DNA from: Proteus vulgaris | Lineage (GTDB): Bacteria > Pseudomonadota > Gammaproteobacteria > Enterobacterales > Enterobacteriaceae | Assembly (NCBI GenBank): GCA_901472505.1 | Contig: LR590468.1 | Span: 682,001 to 746,000 of the forward strand | Direction: 5' to 3' | Length of the DNA stretch: 64,000 nt | In this document: piece after piece, positions 12,256 to 21,873 of the stretch | Position numbering within the stretch: position 1 is the first letter of the stretch | How the letters are laid out: each line of letters opens with the position of its first letter | The notes under the pieces: model-generated | Told to the model about the DNA's origin: nothing | Seen by the model: the letters and a program-made list of their open reading frames with translations, nothing else | Database searches by the model: none | Program-made: the position numbers and the translations under genes

Positions 12256-13035
12256 TTAACGATAAACAATACCGCCATCAGTTAAAATCGCTTGGCCTGT
12301 AATATAGTCAGAATCATCACTCGATAAGAAAGCAACGAGGGCTGCAACATCATCAGGAGTTTGAGCGCGCCCTAATGCAATACCTTCAACATACTTCTTA
12401 TAGGTTTCGCCTTTTGGTGCTCCGGTTATCTCGGCAAAGCGCTCATCAATTTCAACCCACATATCTGTGCCCACGATACCTGGGCAGTAAGCATTTACAG
12501 TAATGCCAGCGCTGGCATACTCTTTTGCTGCAGCTTGTGTAAGCGCACGCACAGCAAATTTAGTTGCTGAATAAACACCTAACATTGCAAAACCATCATG
12601 CCCGGCAATAGAAGATGCATTAATAATTTTACCTTTATGGCCTAATGCTTTAAATTTCTCCGATGCTGCTTGGATCCCCCACATAGTACCATTTACGTTA
12701 ATTTTGAAGATCCTATCCATATCTTCGGGTGTTACGTCAGCCAGAGGTTTAACTTGTGCAATACCGGCGTTATTGATCATCACATCAAAACCACCTAACG
12801 TCTTTTCAGCATGTTCAACAGCAGCAAAAACCTCATCACGATGGCTAATATCAGCAGCAAAAATTGTTGTTTTACGTCCTAGTGCTTCAATTTCTTTTGC
12901 CACATCTGCTAGCTTATCTGCCTTCAAGTCAACCAGAGCAATATCAGCACCTTCTTTTGCTAAACGCAATGCAATGCCACGGCCAATTCCCTGAGCAGCG
13001 CCTGTAACCAAAATTACTTTACCATTCAAAGCCAT
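12256..13035 (-). CDS. acetoin reductase / 2,3-butanediol dehydrogenase-like SDR (BudC family)
   Basis: A classical short-chain dehydrogenase of 259 residues: TGAAQGIG cofactor motif (11-18), NNAG (88-91), catalytic Ser at 141/142, Y155 and K159 (YSATK), and the C-terminal [11 protein letters not shown]. It aligns along its whole length with Klebsiella BudC, including CPGIV and the [10 protein letters not shown] segment, suggesting NAD(H)-linked reduction of diacetyl/acetoin. Ribosome site GGAG precedes the ATG. It is a single gene; no budAB is nearby, so the physiological substrate is inferred from family similarity only. Confidence 0.85.
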   Translation of the reverse strand: MALNGKVILVTGAAQGIGRGIALRLAKEGADIALVDLKADKLADVAKEIEALGRKTTIFAADISHRDEVFAAVEHAEKTLGGFDVMINNAGIAQVKPLADVTPEDMDRIFKINVNGTMWGIQAASEKFKALGHKGKIINASSIAGHDGFAMLGVYSATKFAVRALTQAAAKEYASAGITVNAYCPGIVGTDMWVEIDERFAEITGAPKGETYKKYVEGIALGRAQTPDDVAALVAFLSSDDSDYITGQAILTDGGIVYR

Positions 13036-13371
13036 TGTCTTTCTCCTGAATATTCACAGATGAAAAAGCTCTTCTAAAAAAAGAACTTTGTTAATAGATT
13101 AACAGTAGCAATTAAACAGGCGAGTGACAAAATAACGATCATTCACTAGTAAACGCAATAATAGTGATTAAACACTCTATAAATAATTATCATTTAGAAT
13201 AAGCGCTCAATAAAAGATAAAATAAACACTAAAAAAAGCAGAAAAGACATTTGAGCAGTAGATTAATTTATTAGCAAAAAATGCTTAACTCATTAATTCA
13301 TAGAGTAAAAAATAAAAAAGCGATACCTAAAAAGATATCGCTTTACTTCTAATTTCTAAGATTAACAGAAA
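13036..13371. other. spacer between the SDR gene and speB
   Basis: About 335 AT-rich bases holding the SDR promoter on the right-hand side of that gene (not localised) and the speB terminator (13317-13344) at the left of speB. No gene or repeat was seen. Confidence 0.6.
13317..13344 (-). terminator. speB terminator
   Basis: Stem AAAGCGATA (13317-13325) pairs with TATCGCTTT (13336-13344); the minus-strand continuation is T-rich. It lies 28 bases past the speB stop. Confidence 0.85.
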
Positions 13372-14292
13372 TTATTTTTTTGCTGCTTGCAGATATAACA
13401 TATCAAGCGCAATCGTCGCCCCTGCAAGTGCTGTAATATCAGATTGATCATAAGCAGGAGAAACTTCAACTAAATCCATACCGACGATATTTAACGGTTG
13501 TAATGCACGTAAGATCTTCAGGGCTTTATCGGTTGTTAAGCCACCGACAACGGGTGTACCCGTTCCTGGCGCAAATGCAGGATCAAGACAATCAATATCA
13601 AAAGTCAGGTAAACAGGTAAATCACCAACAATACTTTTGATCTGATCAACAAGATCAGCCACGCCACGATCATTAACTTGTGCTGCATCTAACACGGTAA
13701 AACCATTATCACTATCGTGATCAGTGCGAATACCAATTTGAACAGAGTGACTAGGATCAATTAGCCCTTCATTTGGCGCATGAAAAAACATGGTACCATG
13801 GTCAAATTTACTGCCATTACCATAAGTATCTGTATGCGCATCAAAATGGACTAATGCCATTTTACCAAAATGTTTAGCATGAGCACGTAATAAAGGTAAT
13901 GTGACAAAGTGGTCACCACCAAAAGTTAAACATTTTTTTCCGGCTTCTAATAGCTTCTCTGTATGAGCTTGTAGTTTATCGCTCATATCCTGCGCATCAC
14001 CGAAGTTAAAAACTAAGTCACCACAATCGACTACGCTTAAGCGCTCACGCATATCAAAATCCCAAGGCCAGCGATTTCCTTCCCACGCTAAATTAGTTGA
14101 GATTTGGCGGATTGCACCCGGTCCATGGCGAGTTCCCGCACGACCCGATGTTGCCATGTCGAAAGGTACACCCGTAATAACCCAATCTGCATCACTGCTA
14201 TAAGGCTGAAAATTCAGTGGAAAACGTAAAAAACCAAATGCATTAGAGATCAATGAATTATCTGTCTCATTACCTAACGTACTATTTTTCAT
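13372..14292 (-). CDS. speB: agmatinase
   Basis: Hydrolyses agmatine to putrescine and urea, the second step of the arginine decarboxylase route. It is 306 residues, as in E. coli. The binuclear Mn ligands of the ureohydrolase family are all visible: GGDH (H128), DAHTD (D151, H153, D155) and FDIDCLDP (D232, D234). It lies 103 bases downstream of speA on the same strand, so the two form a putrescine module. The start ATG at 14292 lies after a stretch of AT-rich sequence with GAGGTA as ribosome site. Confidence 0.95.
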   Translation of the reverse strand: MKNSTLGNETDNSLISNAFGFLRFPLNFQPYSSDADWVITGVPFDMATSGRAGTRHGPGAIRQISTNLAWEGNRWPWDFDMRERLSVVDCGDLVFNFGDAQDMSDKLQAHTEKLLEAGKKCLTFGGDHFVTLPLLRAHAKHFGKMALVHFDAHTDTYGNGSKFDHGTMFFHAPNEGLIDPSHSVQIGIRTDHDSDNGFTVLDAAQVNDRGVADLVDQIKSIVGDLPVYLTFDIDCLDPAFAPGTGTPVVGGLTTDKALKILRALQPLNIVGMDLVEVSPAYDQSDITALAGATIALDMLYLQAAKK

Positions 14293-14395
14293 GCTATTAC
14301 CTCTGTCACTTATTTAAAATAAGTAACATACAAATCAATATGATAGATAAAGAGTGATGTTTAATAACATCACTCTTGCATTGGAAAATTAAGAA

Positions 14396-16304
14396 TTACT
14401 CTTCTTCTTCCAGATACGTATAACCGTATAAACCACTTTCAAATTCAGTCAGGAATTGTTCTTGCAACGCTTCATCTAACTGCGCATTTTTTACTTGAGT
14501 ACGGAAACGTTCTAACAACACCGTTGGATTTAACTTAACGTACTGAAGCATATCGGCAACAGTATCACCCTCTTCGCTTTGGACGTAAGTAAGATTACCT
14601 TTTTCATCAAGATAAACGTCAACAGCCGCAGTATCACCAAATAAATTATGCATATTGCCTAAAATTTCCTGATAAGCCCCAACCATAAAGAAGCCAATCA
14701 TAGGCGGGTATTCAGGATCATAGGCTGGCATAGGCATGGTTGTTTCAACACCATCACCATCCACATAATGGTCAATAATACCATCTGAGTCACACGTAAT
14801 ATCGAGTAGCACCGCACGACGATCCAGTGGTTTATCTAACCCTTCAATCGGTAATACAGGAAATAATTGATCAATGCCCCATGCATCAGGTAAAGATTGG
14901 AACAATGAGAAGTTAACATAGAACTTATCTGACATACGTTCTTGTAACTCATCGATAATTGGGCGATGAGCACGATTACTTGGATCTAAATCGTATTGAA
15001 TACGACGACAAATATTTAGATATAACTCTTCTGCCCATGCACGCTCTGTCAGACTTAACATGCCATGAACATATTGAGTATGCACATCGTGTAAATCTAA
15101 TTGACTATCATGTAACCATTCACGTAATGAACGGCTATGCCCTTTGGTTTGCATCTCTTCCCATGTTTCCCAAAGGCTAGAGATAGGTCTTACGGCATCT
15201 TCTTCAGGTGGCGTAATCGCGGTAAATTCATTACGTTCAACACCAATAACATTAGAAATTAATACGGTATGATGTGCCGTTAACGCACGACCTGATTCGG
15301 TAATAACGGTTGGATGTGGTAAGTCATTTTCATCACACGCATCACCTATCGCCCAAATAACATTATTTGCATATTCATTAAGACCATAGTTAACCGAGCA
15401 ATCAGATTGTGAACGAGTCCCTTCATAGTCCACACCTAAACCGCCACCCACATCAAAATACTGAATATTCACACCCCAATTTATGCAGTTCAACATAAAA
15501 ACGTGCAGATTCACGCACTCCGGTTGCAATATCACGGATATTCGCCATCTGTGAACCTAAATGGAAATGCAGTAATTGCAGACTCTCTAGGCGATCAGAT
15601 TGACGTAACATATCAATTAATTGCAGAACTTGTGTCGCAGCTAAACCAAATTTTGATTTTTCACCACCACTTGCCTGCCATTTACCGGATCCTTGAGAGG
15701 CAAGACGAGCGCGAACCCCTAAACGAGGAATAACGTCTAAACGTTCAGCTTCTTCAAGTACCATTTTTATCTCAGACATTTTTTCAATCACTAAGAAAAC
15801 TTTATGTCCAAGTTTTTCGCCTGTAAGTGCTAAACGAATATACTCACGATCTTTATAACCATTACACACAATCACAGAGCTTGTCATATTGGCATGAGCA
15901 AGCACGGCCATTAATTCGGCTTTAGAACCAGCCTCTAAACCTAAAGGCTCTCCAGCATTGACTAATGACTCAATAACACGACGTTGTTGGTTAACTTTAA
16001 TTGGGTAAACTAAAAAGTAGTCACCTTTATAACCATAAGATTCACGTGCACGATGAAACGCCGCATTAATCGAACGTAAGCGATGCTGTAAAATTTGAGG
16101 AAAGCAAAAAAGTGCAGGTAAGCGCAGATTGGATTGCTCTTCTTGAACCCGTTTAACCAATTCAGTTAAATCAAAAGTGGCATCAGGAACATCAGGATTA
16201 GGGCAAACGCTAATATTTCCCCGATTATTCGCTAAATAGTAACCGCCACCCCAATATGCAATATTATAGGTCTGCTGCATCTTACGAGCGATGTTATCAT
16301 TCAT
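14396..16304 (-). CDS. speA: biosynthetic arginine decarboxylase (one-base frameshift, probably an assembly error)
   Basis: PLP enzyme converting arginine to agmatine for putrescine synthesis. The N-terminal part from 16304 has the PLP lysine K103 in VYPIKVNQQ; the C-terminal part contains [13 protein letters not shown] and GYTYLEEEE. The frame breaks at the C run 15474-15477 (G run on the coding strand): after HKLG the upper frame runs out, while [11 protein letters not shown] continues in another frame. Removing one base gives 635 residues, against 632 for the short E. coli form. AAGGAG precedes the ATG. It is upstream of and codirectional with speB. Confidence 0.94.
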
Positions 16305-16497
16305 GACATTCTCCTTAGGGAGTATGAGTTTATACCTTGCCTGTCACTATAGTAGTCAATAATTTATTGAAAATCTGAAACGACTGATAAATAACAGTTG
16401 GAAGTAATGACTCACTATATTTTTATATGATTATCCAGCTATTCACAGGACATAATAGTAGAAAGTTCTTGAGTTAACTTATAACGAGTTAACACAA

Positions 16498-16737
16498 TCA
16501 CCTATTGGCAAGTAACAGACAACTTCGCTCTAAAGAGAAAGAGCTCAAAGAGGAAATCACTCTAGATATACTACGTGTATAGTATTGGCGAGTACTGTTT
16601 TGGTTTTTGAAAAGATTAACCTGTAGACAATGGATCATTACCCATTCACTCCACACATGACTTAAACCTATAAGCCATTTCCCTAACAGAGAAACAGAAT
16701 TCGAAATTCTGCGGTTTACACTGTGTTCAGATTTCAC
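16498..16737 (-). CDS. small ORF upstream of speA, possible YqgB counterpart
   Basis: A 79-codon GTG-started frame upstream of and codirectional with speA, the place where E. coli has the 43-residue YqgB. The segment IGLSHVWSEWVMIHCLQVN resembles, from memory, the C-terminal half of YqgB in spacing of Gly, Leu, Val and Cys. The rest does not resemble it, the ribosome site is weak and the frame is nearly twice as long. It may be a diverged YqgB or simply chance. Confidence 0.3.
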   Translation of the reverse strand: MKSEHSVNRRISNSVSLLGKWLIGLSHVWSEWVMIHCLQVNLFKNQNSTRQYYTRSISRVISSLSSFSLERSCLLLANR

Positions 16738-16932
16738 AGTAACCGCGAGTTTATACCTGTAGTTAACTTAAAATGCAAAAGCAAAATGCACAAAAACCTT
16801 TTTTTTCTTATTTCTAATTTTTCATCATCAGAAAATAGCGCGTAATAAAAAATAAGATTGACTGTTTGATTCTGCTTTATCCCTATATTTGATTAAAAAA
16901 AGCTGGAATTAAAGAGAGAAGAGTCATAAAAT

Positions 16933-16956
16933 GGACGTCTAGATGTTAAAACATCC
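16933..16956 (+). promoter_or_regulatory. MetJ operator (tandem met boxes)
   Basis: Three abutting 8-mers GGACGTCT, AGATGTTA and AAACATCC match the tandem AGACGTCT met-box pattern, the first with one mismatch. They lie 37-60 bases before the metK start, where SAM-bound MetJ would repress. Confidence 0.75.
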
Positions 16957-16992
16957 ATCCTTAAACCGTTTGTATTAAGGTAACGAGATATA

Positions 16993-18147
16993 ATGACTAC
17001 ACACCTATTTACTTCTGAATCAGTCTCAGAAGGTCATCCAGATAAAATTGCAGATCAGATTTCTGATGCTGTTTTGGATGCTATTTTAGAACAAGATCCA
17101 AAAGCACGCGTTGCCTGTGAAACTTACGTCAAAACAGGCATGGTCATGGTAGGCGGAGAAATTACCACCAAAGCTTGGGTCGATATCGAAGAAATTACAC
17201 GTAATACCGTTCGTGAAATCGGTTATACCAGTTCCGATATGGGCTTTGATGCTAATTCCTGCGCAGTTATCAGTGCGATTGGTAAACAATCACCAGACAT
17301 CAACCAAGGTGTTGACCGAGCAGATCCTTTAGAACAAGGCGCCGGTGACCAAGGTTTAATGTTTGGTTACGCAACGAATGAAACTGACGTATTAATGCCT
17401 GCACCAATTACTTATGCTCACCGCTTAGTTCAGCGCCAAGCACAAGTTCGTAAAAGTGGCACTTTACCTTGGTTACGTCCTGATGCGAAAAGCCAAATTA
17501 CCTTCCAATATGACAACGATAAAGTTGTCGGTATTGATGCCGTGGTATTATCAACTCAGCATTCTGAAGATATTTCACAAAAAGACCTGCATGAAGCGGT
17601 GATGGAAGAGATCATTAAACCGGTTCTTCCAACAGAATGGTTAAATGAACAAACTAAATACTTCATCAACCCAACGGGTCGTTTTGTTATCGGTGGTCCA
17701 ATGGGCGACTGTGGTTTAACGGGACGTAAAATCATTGTTGATACATACGGTGGTATGGCACGTCATGGTGGTGGTGCTTTCTCTGGTAAAGATCCATCAA
17801 AAGTAGACCGTTCTGCCGCATATGCCGCTCGTTATGTTGCTAAAAATATCGTGGCTGCTGGTTTAGCAGATCGTTGTGAAATCCAAGTTTCTTACGCGAT
17901 CGGGGTAGCAGAACCAACCTCAATTATGGTAGAAACCTTTGGTACAGAAAAAGTGCCAACATCACAACTGATCTTGTTAGTGCGTGAATTCTTTGACTTA
18001 CGTCCTTATGGATTAATTCAAATGTTAGATTTACTGCATCCTATCTACCAAAAAACAGCCGCTTATGGCCACTTTGGACGTGCTGAATTCCCGTGGGAAG
18101 CAACAGATAAAGCAGAAATCTTACGTGAAGCAGCAGGTTTAAAATAA
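16993..18147 (+). CDS. metK: S-adenosylmethionine synthetase
   Basis: Makes S-adenosylmethionine from methionine and ATP; an essential cytosolic tetramer. It is 384 residues, the E. coli length. Signature segments are intact: [16 protein letters not shown] at the N-terminus, [12 protein letters not shown] near residue 117, and the P-loop-like [16 protein letters not shown] near residue 258. AAGG lies 12 bases before the ATG. It is monocistronic with its own terminator, and the MetJ operator upstream fits methionine-regulon control. Confidence 0.97.
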   Translation: MTTHLFTSESVSEGHPDKIADQISDAVLDAILEQDPKARVACETYVKTGMVMVGGEITTKAWVDIEEITRNTVREIGYTSSDMGFDANSCAVISAIGKQSPDINQGVDRADPLEQGAGDQGLMFGYATNETDVLMPAPITYAHRLVQRQAQVRKSGTLPWLRPDAKSQITFQYDNDKVVGIDAVVLSTQHSEDISQKDLHEAVMEEIIKPVLPTEWLNEQTKYFINPTGRFVIGGPMGDCGLTGRKIIVDTYGGMARHGGGAFSGKDPSKVDRSAAYAARYVAKNIVAAGLADRCEIQVSYAIGVAEPTSIMVETFGTEKVPTSQLILLVREFFDLRPYGLIQMLDLLHPIYQKTAAYGHFGRAEFPWEATDKAEILREAAGLK

Positions 18148-18184
18148 ATCTCTATCCATAATATCACGCTATTGATTGTTTGAT

Positions 18185-18217
18185 AAAACCACCTCTTTTT
18201 AGAAGTGGTTTTTTTAT
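18185..18217 (+). terminator. metK terminator
   Basis: AAACCACCTCT and AGAAGTGGTTT pair with one mismatch around a T-rich loop and are followed by seven Ts, about 40 bases after the metK stop. Confidence 0.9.
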
Positions 18218-18244
18218 TACTCTTTGTTTTATGTCTAACTCCAT

Positions 18245-18270
18245 AAAAAAGCCCCGTAATCAATACGGGG
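18245..18270 (-). terminator. bcsG terminator
   Basis: CCCCGTA (18252-18258) pairs with TACGGGG (18264-18270). The A run at 18245-18250 becomes the U tract on the minus strand. It lies about 60 bases past the bcsG stop and converges with the metK terminator. Confidence 0.85.
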
Positions 18271-18327
18271 ATCTCAAAAGGAGAAAACAAGAACATAGAG
18301 TTATGACGAAATTATTTCTGCTACAGG

Positions 18328-20061
18328 TTAATTAGGATAATTAATCCACTCACCACCATTTAACTTGATATAAGACAGACCTTGATAATCAACCACAACA
18401 GTAGCTTGATTTTCTGCGACATTGGCTGTTTGCGGTAATTCACTCGCTAATCCATTCCAATCAATAGCGGATTGATTAAAAACATCACCATTCACATTAC
18501 GAGAAATAAATTCAGATAAGGCCAAATAGCTACTTGGCTCTTCAATAATCACTGGTGGATAAAATTGTGCTCTATCTTTGATCCCGGTAAACCGAATACC
18601 GACGGGTACTGTAGTAATACTTTGACTAGGAATGTCCCTTAAACCTGACATTTGTGTTTTATCACCTTGTAAAGCGGCGCCATGCTCCGGCACAATGACG
18701 ACCATCACTTTTCTTTCTTTTTTATCTAACTCATTCATAAAGTTATCTAAATCATCTAATAAAGTGCTGGCGCGTTTACCATAATCAGCCGTATTATTTT
18801 CCCCCACAAAACGATTACCATCATGTAATGACACTAAATTCACAAACGTCACACTACGACTCTCATTCGATTGTTCACGGCCTTGCAACCAACGCATCAA
18901 TGTCTCTTTATCGTTATAAATTTTAGTACCATCAAAAGCCGTTATTTGATGAGAAAGATTTTCTTGATCTTGCAAAGTGACATTAAGATTACCGAGTTGC
19001 TGAATTTCTTTGAGGTAGTTACCAAACTTTCCGTTATGATCCAATACTAATTTCTTCGCAAAACCGAGTGAAGATAAATTATCCATTAACAAACACTGTG
19101 TATCAGCCGGATCGTATAAGTCAGAATGGTGAGCCTGCCCACAACTTGATCGTAATAATCGTAATGATGCAGGGCCACTATAAGATGAAACCGTATTAAA
19201 GTGACTAAATAGCACATCAAAATTACCCCAAATAGGGTGCTCTTGTAAGCCAACGGCGGCGGCATCCGCAGTCGAAAGCGAACAAATATTAATAATCAAA
19301 ATATCGAATGGTTGGGCATTGGTAGACAACTGTGTAGGAAAAGGTGTTATGCGTTTTTTCTCATAGCTATAAAATTGTGTTAACCAATCATCCAATACCT
19401 TATTATTGACCTTCTGTTTTTGGGGCGGATAAATGGTTCCTACTGATGCTATGTCTACAGTGTTTTCAGGAACAGCAGTTGGCTCGACTGATTCAGGCAA
19501 GACTTCAGTGACATTTGATAATGCAGTCATTTTTTCAGGATTAATATCATTTTCTTGGGTAAAACTATTTGCTGAAACGGCAGGCACCATACCTTGTGAA
19601 AAATGGGTGAATCCTCCAATGTTTAACCACAGCACTCCCGCAATGACAAAAACAGAAACCCTTATCCACTGTTCAATAAAAAGGTAGGCTACCAGCAAAA
19701 TAAAGGCGACACCTATCATTTTGATATTAATAAAATTAACCGCTAATTCAACAAGATAATCAAACGAAAACTGTTTAAGTTGCCCTCCTTGCGCTAATAC
19801 TGTTGAAAAACTGGGTAACCAAGTATCATGATAAAATAAAATGATCCCAATAGGGATAGCAATCCAATTACGCATTTTATGCCAAATATTTTTAGGTAAT
19901 GGAAACAATAAAAATGCGAGAAAAAGTAGATTACTAAAAGCATCAAAATTTAAATAACCATACCAAAGGAAAAAAAACTTTAGTAAAAAATAGAAATTCC
20001 ATGCTCCCAACCCATGCCAGTAATGTAAAAAATCGAACTGGGTTGAATTAGACTTGTTCAT
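18328..20061 (-). CDS. bcsG: cellulose biosynthesis protein BcsG (phosphoethanolamine transferase)
   Basis: Inner-membrane enzyme that adds phosphoethanolamine to cellulose in enterics. It is 577 residues (E. coli 559). The N-terminal fifth has several hydrophobic helices, then a periplasmic alkaline-phosphatase-fold domain with the zinc/catalytic segments NICSLS, SSYSGPASLRLLR (nucleophile Ser), SLHDGNR and VPEHGAAL. It is divergent from bcsRQABC. In E. coli bcsG follows bcsE and bcsF; neither is found here, as the 860 bases upstream hold no such frame. Confidence 0.93.
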   Translation of the reverse strand: MNKSNSTQFDFLHYWHGLGAWNFYFLLKFFFLWYGYLNFDAFSNLLFLAFLLFPLPKNIWHKMRNWIAIPIGIILFYHDTWLPSFSTVLAQGGQLKQFSFDYLVELAVNFINIKMIGVAFILLVAYLFIEQWIRVSVFVIAGVLWLNIGGFTHFSQGMVPAVSANSFTQENDINPEKMTALSNVTEVLPESVEPTAVPENTVDIASVGTIYPPQKQKVNNKVLDDWLTQFYSYEKKRITPFPTQLSTNAQPFDILIINICSLSTADAAAVGLQEHPIWGNFDVLFSHFNTVSSYSGPASLRLLRSSCGQAHHSDLYDPADTQCLLMDNLSSLGFAKKLVLDHNGKFGNYLKEIQQLGNLNVTLQDQENLSHQITAFDGTKIYNDKETLMRWLQGREQSNESRSVTFVNLVSLHDGNRFVGENNTADYGKRASTLLDDLDNFMNELDKKERKVMVVIVPEHGAALQGDKTQMSGLRDIPSQSITTVPVGIRFTGIKDRAQFYPPVIIEEPSSYLALSEFISRNVNGDVFNQSAIDWNGLASELPQTANVAENQATVVVDYQGLSYIKLNGGEWINYPN

Positions 20062-20920
20062 TTTGATTTCCTACTTATTAGTATAAATAAATCCAACTCG
20101 ACAATTATATGATAACTCACATCTGCCTTTTCATTACCTCTGATATTAAATTAACTACTAAATAAAGATATAATAGAATATTTATTTAACCACTTAGTAA
20201 AACCCCTTAAATAAAAATCAATAAAAAATAAAACTAACAGAGGAACACTATTTCTCTGATAAATACAATAATAAAATCCAACTTGTTTAATTCAAATTTA
20301 AAAGAAAATACTCAAGCTTCTATTTATATAATAGCTACTATTTTTAAAAACAGCTCATTATTTACATTAAATAATGAAACACAGAGTTATCTTATTTTTA
20401 TATTTCGAAACAAAAACAAAATAAACCACATATAAATAACAATTAACAACAAGCCACCAACATAAACAACAATAAAGAAATATATAACTTGATATAAAAA
20501 CATAAATAATCAACAGGAGATTATCAATTAATGATTATTTTATTAAAAATGATTAAAATCAATATATAATAACTAGAATTTAAATTAAATAATTTAATAC
20601 ATTGTTATAAACAACTAATTTACAATTATTGTTTATCCCCTTACTTTGCAGTAAAGCGCCTTTTCTATTACTTTTAATTATTTTCATAAAAGAAATAAAA
20701 ATAAAAAAACGAAAAGCAAAACCAACAATTAACTTCACATTCAAAAGATAATAAATATCTATTTTATGTGTTTTTACGTAATTGAAATAATTATTTTTAA
20801 AGCATACCCTAAATATGAAAACCTAAAAAAAACCAGCAATAAAAATTAATTAAACACTCTTTTAACGGAAGTTAAAATTCGGAATAAAATTTATTTTTCT
20901 TTTATCTGGAGATTATTGAT
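20062..20920. other. bcsG-bcsR divergent intergenic region
   Basis: About 860 extremely AT-rich bases with no credible gene, no BcsF-like frame, and no clear repeat. It must contain the promoters of bcsG and the bcsRQABC operon. Long, AT-rich divergent control regions of this kind are typical H-NS/CsgD-type targets, but no defined site was recognised. Confidence 0.55.
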
Positions 20921-21112
20921 ATGAAAAATGAAATTTTTATTAACTCAAATATAAAAATAGAAAAAAATAATCTAAATAAGGATGTAGATAAATTAAAAAA
21001 ATTATTTTCATTAAATAACTATCACTATCAGGATATTAATAAAGAAGAGGAAAATAGTGTGCTTGTTTATCGATGGCCATTACTTAATGCATTTCATTAC
21101 ATGACTAAATGA
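20921..21112 (+). CDS. bcsR: cellulose biosynthesis protein BcsR
   Basis: A 63-residue protein (E. coli BcsR is 62). The C-terminal half LKKLFSLNNYHYQDINKEEE followed by RWPLLNAF matches the E. coli pattern of FSLPDIDYADI and RWPLLAEF. BcsR binds BcsQ and supports assembly of the cellulose synthase complex. TGGAG lies nine bases before the ATG. It is the first gene of the operon, and its stop codon overlaps an upstream in-frame ATG of bcsQ. Confidence 0.88.
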   Translation: MKNEIFINSNIKIEKNNLNKDVDKLKKLFSLNNYHYQDINKEEENSVLVYRWPLLNAFHYMTK

Positions 21113-21120
21113 GGCTAACT

Positions 21121-21858
21121 ATGCCACTTATTGTATTAAAAGGAATACGAGGCGGAGTGGGTACAACATCCACGGCAATTACGCTTGCTCGACAATTTAA
21201 TCAACAAAACAAAGAAGTCCTTATTATTGATAATTGTACTGAAAATATTTTACCTTTTTATTTCCCTGCACAACAAAAAATGCCCCCATTAAGTCAGGCA
21301 TTATTGGCTCAAACCCCCGTAGAGGAGTGTATTTTTAACTATCAACCACACTATCAAGTTTTACCGTTTGGTTTGGTTAATACGAAGGATAATTTACTCT
21401 TGCAGTTATCATTTTCAGCAAAACAGCATTTCAATCATTTTTTATCATCCTTTATTCAACTGCATCCAGACGCCATTATTTTAATGGACTTGCAACATAC
21501 ACAAGATACGTTATTTACCCCTTGGATAGAAAAAGCAGCTATTTTTTTCACCGTTGCAATGGCTGAAAGCAACTGCCATATCCGTCTGAATCAACATGAG
21601 TTTGTTAAAAATGAATACATACTCATTAATCAATTTCGTGCAACTAGCCAAATTCACCAAGACTTTTATCAATTTTGGCAAACAACCTCTTTTCCCTTAT
21701 GTCCTATTGTTCTTCATCGAGATGAGGCGTCAGTAGAAGCATGTGCCTCACGTTTACCTTTATATGATTATCAAGCTAATTGCATGTTAGTGGAAGAAAT
21801 CACACATCTGACCCAATGGTGTTTCCCATTATTTGAGAGGAAAGAAGGACAGCCATAA
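21121..21858 (+). CDS. bcsQ: cellulose biosynthesis protein BcsQ (ParA/MinD-like ATPase)
   Basis: A 245-residue P-loop ATPase of the SIMIBI class, with the deviant Walker A KGIRGGVGTTSTAI near the N-terminus and ANCHIR-like AESNCHIRLNQHEF further on, colinear with E. coli BcsQ (250). It partners with BcsR in polar localisation and assembly of cellulose synthase. GAGG at 21112-21115 is spaced for the ATG at 21121; an in-frame ATG at 21109 overlapping the bcsR stop would add four residues. The stop at 21858 overlaps an ATG that may be the real bcsA start. Confidence 0.93.
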   Translation: MPLIVLKGIRGGVGTTSTAITLARQFNQQNKEVLIIDNCTENILPFYFPAQQKMPPLSQALLAQTPVEECIFNYQPHYQVLPFGLVNTKDNLLLQLSFSAKQHFNHFLSSFIQLHPDAIILMDLQHTQDTLFTPWIEKAAIFFTVAMAESNCHIRLNQHEFVKNEYILINQFRATSQIHQDFYQFWQTTSFPLCPIVLHRDEASVEACASRLPLYDYQANCMLVEEITHLTQWCFPLFERKEGQP

Positions 21859-21873
21859 TGCCATCATCTTTCG

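Larger units (their letters stand above)
16305..16992. other. speA-metK divergent regulatory region
   Basis: Nearly 690 bases between divergent speA and metK. It holds a possible YqgB-like small ORF (16498-16737, minus), paired GTTAAC motifs near 16472-16495, and at the metK end a MetJ operator. Promoters for speA and metK must both lie here. Confidence 0.6.
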